The translations under genes and the position numbers were made by a program. A stretch of DNA of 64,000 nucleotides from Nocardioides okcheonensis (GTDB lineage Bacteria; Actinomycetota; Actinomycetes; Propionibacteriales; Nocardioidaceae). The notes beneath the pieces are model-generated. The model ran no database searches. It was not told the DNA's origin and saw nothing but the letters and a program-made list of their open reading frames with translations. How positions within the stretch are numbered: position 1 is the stretch's first letter; the number at the start of each line of letters is the position of its first letter. Positions 51,328 through 60,015 of this stretch are shown here, piece by piece. The stretch spans positions 2,852,001 to 2,916,000 of the forward strand of contig NZ_CP087710.1 in assembly GCF_020991065.1 (NCBI RefSeq), read 5' to 3'.

Positions 51328-52916
51328 GGACCGGGATCACGCAGGCGCTGGACCGCTACCGGCGCAGCTTCGCGCTGTTCAGCCCCGGGCAGAAGGTCGT
51401 CGCGATCGTCGGCACCGGTGCCCTGCTGCTGGCGGCGTTCATGGTCTTCCGCTGGGCCTCGGCGCCGTCCTACGCGCCGCTGTTCAGCAACCTCTCGCCC
51501 GAGGACGCCTCGGCGGTCGTCGAGAAGCTCAACGCCGACGGCGTGAAGTACGAGATCGGCGGCGGTGGCGGGACCATCTCCGTTCCCCAGGACCAGGTCT
51601 ACGCCCAGCGGATCGCGCTCAGCGGGGAGGGCATCCCCTCCAGCAGCGGCAGCGACGGCGGCTACTCGATCCTCGACGGCCAGGACATCTCCACCTCGCA
51701 GTTCAAGGAGCAGACCGACTTCAAGCGGGCGATGGAGGGTGAGCTCGCCACGACGATCGAGGCCATCGACGGCGTCGACACCGCCGTGGTGCACCTCGCG
51801 CTCCCGCCCAAGCAGGTCTTCGCCGAGGAGCAGGACCCCGCGACCGCCTCCGTGCTGGTCGACACCCGGGCCGGCACCCAGCTCACCGAGGACCAGGTCC
51901 AGGCGGTCGTGCACCTCGTGGCCTCCAGCATCGAGGGGCTCGACCCCGCCAAGGTGACCGTCGCCGACTCGTCCGGCCGCGTGCTCTCCGACGGCAGCGC
52001 GAGCGGAGCGGGTGGCGCCACCACCCAGAGCCGCCAGCAGCAGGACTACCAGGACCAGCTCTCGGCCAAGGCGCAGGCGATGCTCGACCGGGTCTTCGGC
52101 CCCGGCAACTCCTCGGTGCAGGTCACCGCGGTGCTCGACTTCGACAAGAAGGTCACCGAGACCACGACCTACGGCAAGGACGAGAAGGTCCCCGTGCTGT
52201 CGGAGTCGGTGCAGAGCGAGACCTACAACGGCACCGGCGCCCCGGGCGGCGCCAGCGGCGTCGTCGGCCCGAACACCGGGCTCGAGACCGGCACGACCAC
52301 CGGCGACGGCACCTACGACAACTCCTCGACCGTGCGCGAGAACGGCATCGACAAGGTCGTCGAGCAGGCCGAGACCGCGCCCGGCTCGATCAAGAACCTG
52401 CACGCCGCCGTGGTCATCGACACCAACTCGAAGGTCGCGGTCGACCCCGCCCAGATCAACGACCTGGTGTCGTCCGCCATCGGCCTCGACACCGGCCGCG
52501 GCGACACCATCGAGACGTCGTCGGTCCCCTTCGACACCTCCGTCGCCGACGCCGACGCCGCCGCGCTGAAGGCGGCGAAGGCCGCCGAGGCGAAGGACGC
52601 CCGCAACGCCATGATCCGCAACGGCGCCCTCGGTGGCGTGGTCCTGCTGCTCGTCGGCCTGGCCTGGCGCCGCTCGCGCAAGCACGCCAAGGCCCGCGAC
52701 GAGGCGACGTCGTACGTCGTGGAGCAGCTGCGCCAGGAGCAGGCCGCCCGCGCCGCGCTGGCCTCGCAGTCCGCCCACTCCGAGGCCCAGACCGCGCTCG
52801 CGCTGGCCGCCGTGGAGCCGGCCGACGAGATGCGTGAGGAGCTCATGGCGCTCGTGGAGCGCCAGCCCGACGAGGTCGCCTCGCTGCTGCGCGGCTGGCT
52901 GGTGGAGCGTCCCTGA
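51324..52916 (+). CDS. fliF: Flagellar M-ring protein FliF
   Basis: 530 residues: N-terminal transmembrane helix (~24-44), the ring-building domain YAPLFSNLSPEDASAVVEKL, the secretin-like region VHLALPPKQVFAEEQDPATASVLV (positions ~155-180), a second helix (~433-452, GGVVLLLVGLAW) and the cytoplasmic C-terminus MALVERQPDEVASLLRGWL that binds FliG. It forms the MS ring in the cytoplasmic membrane. Its stop shares a base with the fliG start. Confidence 0.95.
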   Translation: MRTGITQALDRYRRSFALFSPGQKVVAIVGTGALLLAAFMVFRWASAPSYAPLFSNLSPEDASAVVEKLNADGVKYEIGGGGGTISVPQDQVYAQRIALSGEGIPSSSGSDGGYSILDGQDISTSQFKEQTDFKRAMEGELATTIEAIDGVDTAVVHLALPPKQVFAEEQDPATASVLVDTRAGTQLTEDQVQAVVHLVASSIEGLDPAKVTVADSSGRVLSDGSASGAGGATTQSRQQQDYQDQLSAKAQAMLDRVFGPGNSSVQVTAVLDFDKKVTETTTYGKDEKVPVLSESVQSETYNGTGAPGGASGVVGPNTGLETGTTTGDGTYDNSSTVRENGIDKVVEQAETAPGSIKNLHAAVVIDTNSKVAVDPAQINDLVSSAIGLDTGRGDTIETSSVPFDTSVADADAAALKAAKAAEAKDARNAMIRNGALGGVVLLLVGLAWRRSRKHAKARDEATSYVVEQLRQEQAARAALASQSAHSEAQTALALAAVEPADEMREELMALVERQPDEVASLLRGWLVERP

Positions 52917-53926
52917 TGCCCGTCATGACGAACACCGGTGCCCGCAAGGCGGCCATCGTCCTGGTCCGGCTCGGCAAGGAGCGCGCCGCCGAGGTGCTCT
53001 CCCACATGAGCGAGGAGGAGGTCGAGGCGGTCTCCGCCGAGATCGCCGCCCTCGCCGCCGTCGAGCCCCACGAGGCGCAGTCGGTGATGGGGGAGTTCTC
53101 CAGCCTGCTCGCCGCGCGCCAGCACCTGCTCCAGGGCGGCATCGACCTGGCCCGCGACCTGCTGCGCCGCTCGCTCGGCGACGACAAGGCCGAGGAGGCG
53201 CTGCAGCGGCTCACCGCCCGTGCCATCCAGCTCCCCTTCCAGTTCCTCGGTCGCGCCGACCCCGGCCAGCTGCGCTCGTTCATCCGCGAGGAGCACCCGC
53301 AGGTCATCGCGCTGGTTCTCGCCCACATGACCGCGGAGAAGGCGTCCCTCGTGCTCGCCGGGCTCTCGCCCGACCTGCAGGCCGAGGTCGCGCACCGGAT
53401 CGCGGTCATGGACCGCGCCAACCCCGAGGGCATCCGCATCGTCGAGACGATGCTCGAGCGTCGGCTGTCGTCGGTGCTGCAGCCCAGCGACTCCTCGCAC
53501 GTCGGGGGCCTCGGCCCGCTCGTCAACATCATCAACCGTGCCGACCGCTCGACCGAGCGGCAGATCGTCGAGGGGCTGGAGTCCCTCGACGCCCGCCTCG
53601 CCGAGGAGGTGCGCAGCCGGATGTTCATGTTCGAGGACGTCGTCGGGCTCTCCGACCGCGACGTGCAGCAGGTGCTGCGCCAGGTCGACGGCGCCGAGCT
53701 CGCGCTCGCGCTCAAGGGCGTCCCGGACCAGGTCCGCGACAAGATCACCCGCAACCTGTCGGAGCGCGCGGCCGAGAACGTGCTGGAGGAGATCGAGCTG
53801 CTCGGCCCGGTCCGCCTCACCCAGGTCGAGGAGGCCCAGCAGGCCGTCATCCGGATGATCCGCTCGCTCGAGGAGCGCGGCGAGATCGTGGTGCGGCGGG
53901 GAGGCGACGATGAGTTCGTCGACTGA
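52916..53926 (+). CDS. fliG: Flagellar motor switch protein FliG
   Basis: 336 residues: N-terminal FliF-binding domain (GARKAAIVLVRLGKERAAEV), middle domain with REEHPQVIALVLAHM (the EHPQ motif), and C-terminal domain with MFMFEDVVGLSDRDVQQVLR and the charged torque helix. The ATG at 52916 shares a base with the fliF stop; an ATG at 52925 is possible. Its end overlaps fliH by 17 bases. Confidence 0.95.
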   Translation: MPVMTNTGARKAAIVLVRLGKERAAEVLSHMSEEEVEAVSAEIAALAAVEPHEAQSVMGEFSSLLAARQHLLQGGIDLARDLLRRSLGDDKAEEALQRLTARAIQLPFQFLGRADPGQLRSFIREEHPQVIALVLAHMTAEKASLVLAGLSPDLQAEVAHRIAVMDRANPEGIRIVETMLERRLSSVLQPSDSSHVGGLGPLVNIINRADRSTERQIVEGLESLDARLAEEVRSRMFMFEDVVGLSDRDVQQVLRQVDGAELALALKGVPDQVRDKITRNLSERAAENVLEEIELLGPVRLTQVEEAQQAVIRMIRSLEERGEIVVRRGGDDEFVD

Positions 53927-54491
53927 CCTCGCCCGCCCCGACGTCCTGCGGATGCCCGAGCTGCGGACCGTCGAGGCCACCCACGACTCCGCCCGCGCCC
54001 AGGGCTACGCCGTGGGCTGGGCCCAGGGCCGCCGCGACGCCGCCGAGGCGGTGCGCGTCGAGGCCGAGCAGCAGGCGGCCGCCGTCGCCGCGGCCGAGGC
54101 CCGCCGCGAGGCCGAGCACGCCGCGGCCGTCGCGGCGCTGCACGAGGCGGCCGCGCAGGCCCACCGCGCCCTGGCCGAGACCTGCCGGCGCGTGGACGAC
54201 CAGGCCAGCGTGATGGCGCTGGAGCTGACCCGCGAGCTCGTCGGAGCGGTCGGCGCCGACCCCGTGCACCTGCTGGACCGGGTGATCGGGCTGCTGCCGC
54301 ACCACGCGGTCGTGTCGGTCCGGCTGAACCCCGCGGTCGCCGCCGTCGCAGGCGACCTCGCCGACCACGGCATCACCGTCGTCGCCGACCCGACGCTCGC
54401 CCTCGGCGACGCCGTGGCGCACGCCGAGGACCACGTCGTCGACCTGCGGGTCGACGAGACGATGGCGCGGCTCGCGGAGGTGCTGCGATGA
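53910..54491 (+). CDS. fliH: Flagellar assembly protein FliH
   Basis: 193 residues: the glycine-repeat-bearing coiled segment (QGYAVGWAQGRRDAAEAVR), a long Ala/Glu-rich coiled coil (~45-95), and a C-terminal V-ATPase-E-like domain (ALELTRELVGAVGADPVHLLDRV). It regulates the FliI ATPase. The ATG at 53910 lies inside fliG with GGGGAGGCGACG before it. The stop overlaps fliI as ATGA. Confidence 0.88.
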   Translation: MSSSTDLARPDVLRMPELRTVEATHDSARAQGYAVGWAQGRRDAAEAVRVEAEQQAAAVAAAEARREAEHAAAVAALHEAAAQAHRALAETCRRVDDQASVMALELTRELVGAVGADPVHLLDRVIGLLPHHAVVSVRLNPAVAAVAGDLADHGITVVADPTLALGDAVAHAEDHVVDLRVDETMARLAEVLR

Positions 54492-55789
54492 GCGCGCTGA
54501 CGCACGACCTGCGGGTCCGCGCCCTGCAGGCCGTCGCGCCGCTGCAGCTGGGCCAGGTGGCCGAGCTGCTCGGCCTCCAGGTCCGCGTCACCGGGCTGCC
54601 GGCCGCCGTCGGCGACCTGGTCGCCGTCGAGGGGCGTACGACCGTGCTGGCCGAGGTGGCCGCCAGCGGCCCCGCCGGTCTCACCTGCCTGCCGCTCGGC
54701 GACACCACCGGCCTGCAGGTCGGCGACGTCGTGCGGCACACCGGCGGCCCGCTGCGCATCCCGGTCGGCGACGAGCTGCGCGGTCGCGTGCTGGACGGCC
54801 TCGGCCGTCCCGTCGACGGCGGAGCGCCGCTCGACCACCTGCCGCTCGTCGACGTCGGGCAGTCCGCGCCGATGGCGCTCAGCCGACCGCGCATCGAGCA
54901 CCAGCTCGGCCTCGGCGTCCGCGCCCTCGACGCGCTCACCCCCTGCGGCCGCGGCCAGCGGATCGGGATCATGGCGGGCTCGGGCGTCGGCAAGTCGAGC
55001 CTGCTCTCGATGGTGGCCCGCGGCACCGAGGCGGAGGTCTCGGTCATCGCCCTGGTCGGCGAGCGCGGCCGCGAGGTGCGCGAGTTCATCGAGAACGACC
55101 TCGGTCCCGAGGGCCTCGCCCGGTCGGTCGTGGTCGTGGCCACCTCCGACGCCCCGCCGGTCGAGCGCCTGCGCGCCGCCGGCGTGGCCACCCGCATCGC
55201 CGAGCACTTCCGCGACAGCGGCAAGCACGTCGTGCTGATGATGGACAGCCTGACCCGCGTCGCGATGGCCCAGCGCGAGATCGGCCTGTCGGCGGGGGAG
55301 CCGCCCGCGACCCGCGGCTACCCGCCGAGCGTGTTCACGCTGCTCCCGCAGCTGCTCGAGCGGGCCGGGACCTCCCCCTCCGGCAGCATCACCGGTCTCT
55401 ACACCGTGCTGGTGGAGGGCGACGACATGCAGGACCCGATCGGCGACACCGCCCGCTCGATCCTCGACGGCCACGTCGTGCTGTCGCGGCGCCTGGCGAC
55501 GTCCGGCCACTTCCCGAGCATCGACGTCCTCGAGTCGATCTCCCGCGTCACCGGTGCGGTCACCGCCCCGGACCAGCGGGCCGACGCGACCCGGCTGCGC
55601 CGGCTGCTCGCGGCGCACCGGTCGGTGCGCGAGCTCGTCGAGATCGGGGCGTACGTCTCCGGGGCGGACGCCGACGCGGACGTCGCGCTCGCGCGGATGC
55701 CCGCCATCGACGCGTTCCTGCGCCAGGACATGGACGACAGCACGCCCGTCGCCGAGACGTGGCAGCGACTGCGGGAGCTGGTGGCCTGA
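54488..55789 (+). CDS. fliI: Flagellum-specific ATP synthase FliI
   Basis: 433 residues: Walker A GSGVGKSS at about 165-172, Walker B VVLMMDSLTRVAMAQREI, and the C-terminal segment GEPPATRGYPPSVFTLLPQL. A hexameric ATPase of the flagellar type III export apparatus, related to F1-beta. Starts in the fliH stop and shares a base with fliJ (TGATG). Confidence 0.95.
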   Translation: MSALTHDLRVRALQAVAPLQLGQVAELLGLQVRVTGLPAAVGDLVAVEGRTTVLAEVAASGPAGLTCLPLGDTTGLQVGDVVRHTGGPLRIPVGDELRGRVLDGLGRPVDGGAPLDHLPLVDVGQSAPMALSRPRIEHQLGLGVRALDALTPCGRGQRIGIMAGSGVGKSSLLSMVARGTEAEVSVIALVGERGREVREFIENDLGPEGLARSVVVVATSDAPPVERLRAAGVATRIAEHFRDSGKHVVLMMDSLTRVAMAQREIGLSAGEPPATRGYPPSVFTLLPQLLERAGTSPSGSITGLYTVLVEGDDMQDPIGDTARSILDGHVVLSRRLATSGHFPSIDVLESISRVTGAVTAPDQRADATRLRRLLAAHRSVRELVEIGAYVSGADADADVALARMPAIDAFLRQDMDDSTPVAETWQRLRELVA

Positions 55790-56253
55790 TGGCACGCACC
55801 CCCGACCAGGACCCGGACGCCGGCATGCGCGCCGTCGCCCGCGTGCGCGGCGTCCGCGAGCAGGACGCCCGGCTCGGCCTCGCGCACGCCGCCGCGGAGG
55901 AGCGCGCCGCCGAGCAGCGCCTCGCCGCCGCCGCGGCGCACCTCGCCGCCGCCACCGACCCCGACGCCGTCGACCCGGCCAGCTTCGCCACCGCCCGGGT
56001 GGCCGCCGCCGGCACCGCCGCGGAGGTGATCGCCCTGCGCGCCGCGCTCGAGACCGCCGTCACCTTCACCACGGCGGCACGCGAGCACTGGCAGCGCGAC
56101 CGCACCCGCCTCGCCGCCGTCGAGCTGCTGCTCGAGCGTCGCGAGGAGCGCCGCCGCGAGGAGCGGGTCCGCCGCGAGCGGGTCGAGGTCGACGACCTCG
56201 TCTCCGCGCGCTGGCTCCGCGACCGGACGGCCGAGCTGGAGGCGGCCCGATGA
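55789..56253 (+). CDS. fliJ: Flagellar FliJ-like protein
   Basis: 154 residues, almost wholly helical, rich in Ala, Arg and Glu, forming an antiparallel coiled coil (RVRGVREQDARLGLAHAAAE; LLLERREERRREERVRRERV). FliJ is the central stalk of the FliI ATPase. The assignment rests on length, coiled-coil character and place right after fliI. Overlaps the next gene as ATGA. Confidence 0.8.
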   Translation: MARTPDQDPDAGMRAVARVRGVREQDARLGLAHAAAEERAAEQRLAAAAAHLAAATDPDAVDPASFATARVAAAGTAAEVIALRAALETAVTFTTAAREHWQRDRTRLAAVELLLERREERRREERVRRERVEVDDLVSARWLRDRTAELEAAR

Positions 56254-57227
56254 GCATCACCGACGTCACCGCACGCATCTCCCAGATCCAGGCCCAGCTC
56301 GCCCTGCTGCCGCAGTCGTCCGGTGTGGGCTCGACCGGGTTCTCCTCGGTCCTGTCGCGCACCGCGCTCGGTGGCGCCACCGGAGCCGTCACCGGGTCCG
56401 TCACCGGCGACCAGGTCGTCGCCAAGGCCCGCGAGATGATCGGCCTGCCCTACGTCTGGGGCGGCACCGACCCCCAGCGCGGCGTCGACTGCTCGGGCCT
56501 CGTCCAGTCGGTCTACTCCTCCTTCGGCATCGAGCTGCCGCGGCTGTCCGCCGACCAGGCCCGCGCCGGCACGCCGGTGGCGAGCCTGGCCGAGGCCCGG
56601 CCCGGCGACCTGATCGCGTGGGACAACTCCGGACGCAACGTCGGCGCGGACCACATCGCGATCTACCTCGGCGACGGCATGATGATCGAGGCCCCGCGTC
56701 CCGGCGGCCACGTGCAGGTCGTCCCCGTCACGACGCCGCCGGACTACATCCGGCGTGTCCTCCCGGACCCCGCCGTCGCCCCCGTCGCGGCGGCCGCGCC
56801 CGTCACGCCCACGTCCGCCGTCGGCGGCACCGGCGGGCTGCCGGCCGGCACGCCGTACGCCGACCTCTTCGCGCGCGCCGGTGCGGCCCACCACCTCGAC
56901 CCGGCGCTGCTCGCGGCCGTCGCCAGGCAGGAGTCCGGCTTCGACCCGTCGGCCGTCAGCCCGGCGGGTGCGCAGGGCCTGATGCAGCTGATGCCGGCCA
57001 CCGCGAAGAGCCTCGGCGTGAGCGACCCGTTCGACCCGGCGCAGGCCGTCGAGGGCGCCGCGAAGCTCCTCGACCAGCTCCTCGTCCGCTTCGGCTCGAT
57101 CGAGCTGGCCCTCGCCGCCTACAACGCGGGGCCGGGCGCGGTCGCCCGCTACGACGGCGTCCCGCCGTACGCCGAGACCCAGAACTACGTGCAGTCGATC
57201 ATGTCCAGCTGGCAGGAGGCCGCATGA
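56250..57227 (+). CDS. NlpC/P60 peptidase - lytic transglycosylase fusion in the flagellar operon
   Basis: 325 residues. Residues ~50-165: NlpC/P60 (C40) domain with LPYVWGGTDPQRGVDCSGLV (catalytic Cys ~78), DHIAIYLGDGMMIEA (His ~132). Residues ~205-325: SLT lytic transglycosylase domain with LLAAVARQESGFDPSAVSPA (catalytic Glu), QGLMQLMPATAKSLG and ALAAYNAGPGAV. There is no signal peptide; export is presumably by the flagellar apparatus. It would open peptidoglycan for the rod, the job done by FlgJ or separate enzymes elsewhere. Overlaps with fliJ and fliK as ATGA. Confidence 0.9.
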   Translation: MSITDVTARISQIQAQLALLPQSSGVGSTGFSSVLSRTALGGATGAVTGSVTGDQVVAKAREMIGLPYVWGGTDPQRGVDCSGLVQSVYSSFGIELPRLSADQARAGTPVASLAEARPGDLIAWDNSGRNVGADHIAIYLGDGMMIEAPRPGGHVQVVPVTTPPDYIRRVLPDPAVAPVAAAAPVTPTSAVGGTGGLPAGTPYADLFARAGAAHHLDPALLAAVARQESGFDPSAVSPAGAQGLMQLMPATAKSLGVSDPFDPAQAVEGAAKLLDQLLVRFGSIELALAAYNAGPGAVARYDGVPPYAETQNYVQSIMSSWQEAA

Positions 57228-58547
57228 GCATCACGCCGATGACGACCGGACCGTCCGTCGCGCCCACCGGGCCGGCGGCCGGGGACGGCGCCGCCGCGAC
57301 CGGCGACCCGGCCACCCCCGGCTCGTTCGCCGCGCTGGTCGCCGACCTGCTCGCCGGGCCGACCGACCCGGACGCCACCGGCGAGGGGAGCGACCCGACC
57401 GCGGAGGAGACCACCGACGGGTCCGGAGCCGCGGTCGCGACCGACCAGCTCGCGACGGCCGTCCCCACGGCCGTCCCGCTCTGGGCGCAGGTCGCCGCCA
57501 CCGTCTCGCCGCAGACGCCGCAGGTGCCTGCGAAGCCGGCCCAGGACGCGGCCGCCGCGGCAGGCCCGGTGGAGGGCGTTGCCCACGGCCCCGTCGTCAC
57601 CCGCGCCACCGCTCCGGGCGGGACCGCTCCCGCGCTCGCCGCCGCGGCGACCGGGACCGCGACGACCGGGACCACGACGACCGGGACCACGACGACCGGG
57701 AGCACGGCGCCGACCGGCGCCGACACCGCCACGGCAGCCACCACCACCGACGCGCCCGCCTCGACGAGCGGCGACACCGCCGCCGCGACGGGCGACCAGG
57801 GCGGCTCCGGGACGGCGACGGACCGGTGACCGGGCGACCGGCTCCGGCGGCCAGCCCGCCACCGCGGCCCAGGCCCCGGCGCCGACGGTCGCCGCGCCCG
57901 TCGCGCCGCTCGACCCGGGAGCCGCGACCGCGGCGTCGGCCGGCGTCGCGTCGCTCGCCCCGTCGGCCCCGTCCGCCCCGGCGGCGCCCGTGGCCGACGC
58001 GCGCCCGGTCCCGGCGATGACCCAGGTGGTGCCCGAGGTCACCCGGCTGGTCCAGCGCGGCGACGGCGTCCACCGCCTCACCATGAAGCTCCAGCCCGAG
58101 GCGCTCGGCGAGGTCCGGGTGACCCTCACGCTCCGCGACGGGGCCGTCCAGGTGCAGCTCACCGGCGGGGAGCACGCGGCGCGCGCGCTCGCCGAGGGCG
58201 CACCCGAGCTGCGCCGGGTGCTCGAGCTCGCCGGGGCCGCCGAGGCCCGCGTGGTCGTCCGCGACCTCGCCGGCCAGCAGACCGCGACGGCCGGGCACCA
58301 GCAGGGCTCGCTCGGCCAGCACGCCGGCCAGCACCCGGGCCAGCAGCCCGGCACCTCCGACCAGCCGTACGGCGCCCAGAGCGCCGGCGGTGACGCCTCC
58401 GCCCCCGGACGGGACGGCGGCCAGCAGGACCAGCACGCACGGACGCGTGGTGGAGCAGCAGCCAGGGACGGCCTCACCGACGGAGCGACCGCGCTCCGTC
58501 CTGAACCGGTCCGAGGCGCCCCGCGGGGCGTCGACGTGACCATGTGA
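57224..58547 (+). pseudogene. fliK: Flagellar hook-length control protein FliK, split by a frameshift near 57820
   Basis: The first part (57224-57829, 201 codons) is an Ala/Thr/Pro-rich FliK N-terminus ending ...GSGTATDR. In a second frame, from about 57820 to 58547, the expected C-terminal Flg_hook domain appears: RLTMKLQPEALGEVRVTLTL, QVQLTGGEHAARALAEGAPE and a Gln/Gly-rich tail. Removing one base in the run GACGGACC joins the frames as ...TATTGDRATGSGG, so the frameshift is small. It may be a sequencing error, a real mutation or variation linked to the nearby 15-bp repeats. FliK sets hook length and switches export specificity. Overlaps the hydrolase start/stop as ATGA. Confidence 0.82.
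57646..57705 (+). repeat. 15-bp tandem repeat inside fliK (four units)
   Basis: Four units, GGCGACCGGGACCGC, GACGACCGGGACCAC twice, and GACGACCGGGAGCAC, encode T-T-G-T-T-like pentapeptides in the disordered N-terminal half of FliK. The unit is a multiple of three, so changes in copy number would keep the frame. Confidence 0.85.
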
Positions 58548-58550
58548 GGA

Positions 58551-59018
58551 GTGACCGTGACGGTCTCCGCGACCGAGGCGGTGTCAGGGACGCCCACCGC
58601 GTTCCCCACCGGGACGACGACGCTGTCGTCGACCTCGGAGGACAAGCAGATGTTCCTGGAGCTGATGGTGGCCCAGCTCCGCTACCAGGACCCGCTCAAC
58701 CCGGCCGACTCCGGGGAGTTCCTCGCCCAGTCGGCCCAGTTCACGGCGCTGGAGAAGATGCAGGACGTCTCCGACCGCGTCGGGGCCCTGCTCGGCTCGC
58801 AGATGGCCTTCGGCGCCGGCGCCATGGTCGGCCAGCAGGTCTCGTGGATCGACCTCGACGGCGAGACCACGCACACCGGCACCATCGCGGGCGTCACCTT
58901 CGGCGCCGAGGGCCCGGTCTTCGACATCGGCGGCACCCAGGTCCCCCTCGCCCAGCTGCTCTCGGTCGGCACCACCACCACGCCCCCGACCGGCACCACC
59001 ACCGACCCCGCGGCCTGA
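58551..59018 (+). CDS. flgD: Flagellar hook capping protein FlgD
   Basis: 155 residues, a short FlgD: the N-terminal conserved part SEDKQMFLELMVAQLRYQDP and NPADSGEFLAQSAQFTALE, then MVGQQVSWIDLDGETTHTGT and VFDIGGTQVPLAQL. It caps the growing hook. Start GTG at 58551 (or 58557), 3 bases after fliK. The C-terminal Ig/tudor-like domains seen in enterobacteria are missing, as in other actinobacteria. Confidence 0.9.
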   Translation: MTVTVSATEAVSGTPTAFPTGTTTLSSTSEDKQMFLELMVAQLRYQDPLNPADSGEFLAQSAQFTALEKMQDVSDRVGALLGSQMAFGAGAMVGQQVSWIDLDGETTHTGTIAGVTFGAEGPVFDIGGTQVPLAQLLSVGTTTTPPTGTTTDPAA

Positions 59019-59042
59019 GGCCGTACCCGAAAGGACACCACC

Positions 59043-59882
59043 ATGCTCCGCTCGCTCTTCTCCGGCATCAGCGGCCTCCGCGCCAACCAGACGATGCTCG
59101 ACGTCACCGGCAACAACATCGCCAACGCCAACACGGTCGGCTTCAAGGCCTCCACCACCGTCTTCCAGGACACCCTCAGCCAGGTCATGCGCGGCGCGGG
59201 TGCCGCCAACGGCACCGTCGGCGGCACCAACCCGCTGCAGGTCGGGCTCGGTGTGCAGGTCGCGGCCACCCGCGGCAACTTCAACCAGGGCTCGGCGCAG
59301 TCGACCGGTGCCGCCACCGACCTGATGATCCAGGGCGACGGCATGTTCGTGCTCGGCTCGGGCGCCGAGCGCACCTACACCCGCGCCGGCGCCTTCACCT
59401 GGGACAAGGACGGCAACCTGACCTCGGCCAGCGGGAAGAAGGTCCAGGGCTACGCCCCCGGCGACGCCGGCGGCACCCTGATCGACATCAACCTCAACTC
59501 GCTGCAGGCGACCCTGCCCGCCGGCGTGGAGATGACGTCGTACTCGATCGGCGCCGACGGCGTCCTGCGCGGCACCTTCTCCGACGACGTGCAGCGCGAC
59601 ATCGCGATCGTCGCGGTCGCCAACTTCACCAACCCGGCCGGCCTCGAGCGGGTGGGCGAGACCGCCTTCCGCGAGTCGGCCAACTCCGGTGCCGCCGACC
59701 TCGGCGTCGCCGGCCAGGGCAGCCGCGGCGAGCTGATGGTCGGCACCCTGGAGATGTCGAACGTCGACCTCTCCGCCGAGTTCACCAACCTGATCCTCGC
59801 CCAGCGCGGCTTCCAGGCCAGCTCGCGGGTGATCACCACCTCCGACCAGGTGCTCGAGGAGCTCGTCAACATCAAGCGCTGA
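59043..59882 (+). CDS. flgE: Flagellar hook protein (FlgE/FlgG family)
   Basis: 279 residues: MLRSLFSGISGLRANQTMLD and GNNIANANTVGFKAS, then QGDGMFVLGSGAERTYTRAGAF and C-terminal ILAQRGFQASSRVITTSDQVL. Position after flgD favours hook protein FlgE, although 279 residues is short for a hook and close to FlgG length. It is the last flagellar gene in the window; the next three bases lead into the lower-GC recombinase element. Confidence 0.86.
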   Translation: MLRSLFSGISGLRANQTMLDVTGNNIANANTVGFKASTTVFQDTLSQVMRGAGAANGTVGGTNPLQVGLGVQVAATRGNFNQGSAQSTGAATDLMIQGDGMFVLGSGAERTYTRAGAFTWDKDGNLTSASGKKVQGYAPGDAGGTLIDINLNSLQATLPAGVEMTSYSIGADGVLRGTFSDDVQRDIAIVAVANFTNPAGLERVGETAFRESANSGAADLGVAGQGSRGELMVGTLEMSNVDLSAEFTNLILAQRGFQASSRVITTSDQVLEELVNIKR

Positions 59883-59884
59883 GA

Positions 59885-60008
59885 CCCCGGAATCTCTAAC
59901 TGTCTCCTCTGCCGTTGGAGCAGGACACGCCACAGGCGTTATCCCCGGAATGTCGGTTGTCTCTGCCAGAGTCCATCCGACAACAACCAGGCACAGCCTG
60001 AGGCAGGG
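59885..60008. repeat. Direct and inverted repeats at the left end of the recombinase element
   Basis: CCCCGGAAT followed by a TGTCTC-type tail occurs at 59885 and again at 59943 (58 bases apart, imperfect ~24-base direct repeats). TGTCGG (about 59951) and CCGACA (about 59976) form an inverted repeat. GC falls sharply here. These are candidate recombinase arm or core sites marking the junction with the flagellar operon. Confidence 0.55.
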
Positions 60009-60015
60009 GAAGCGC

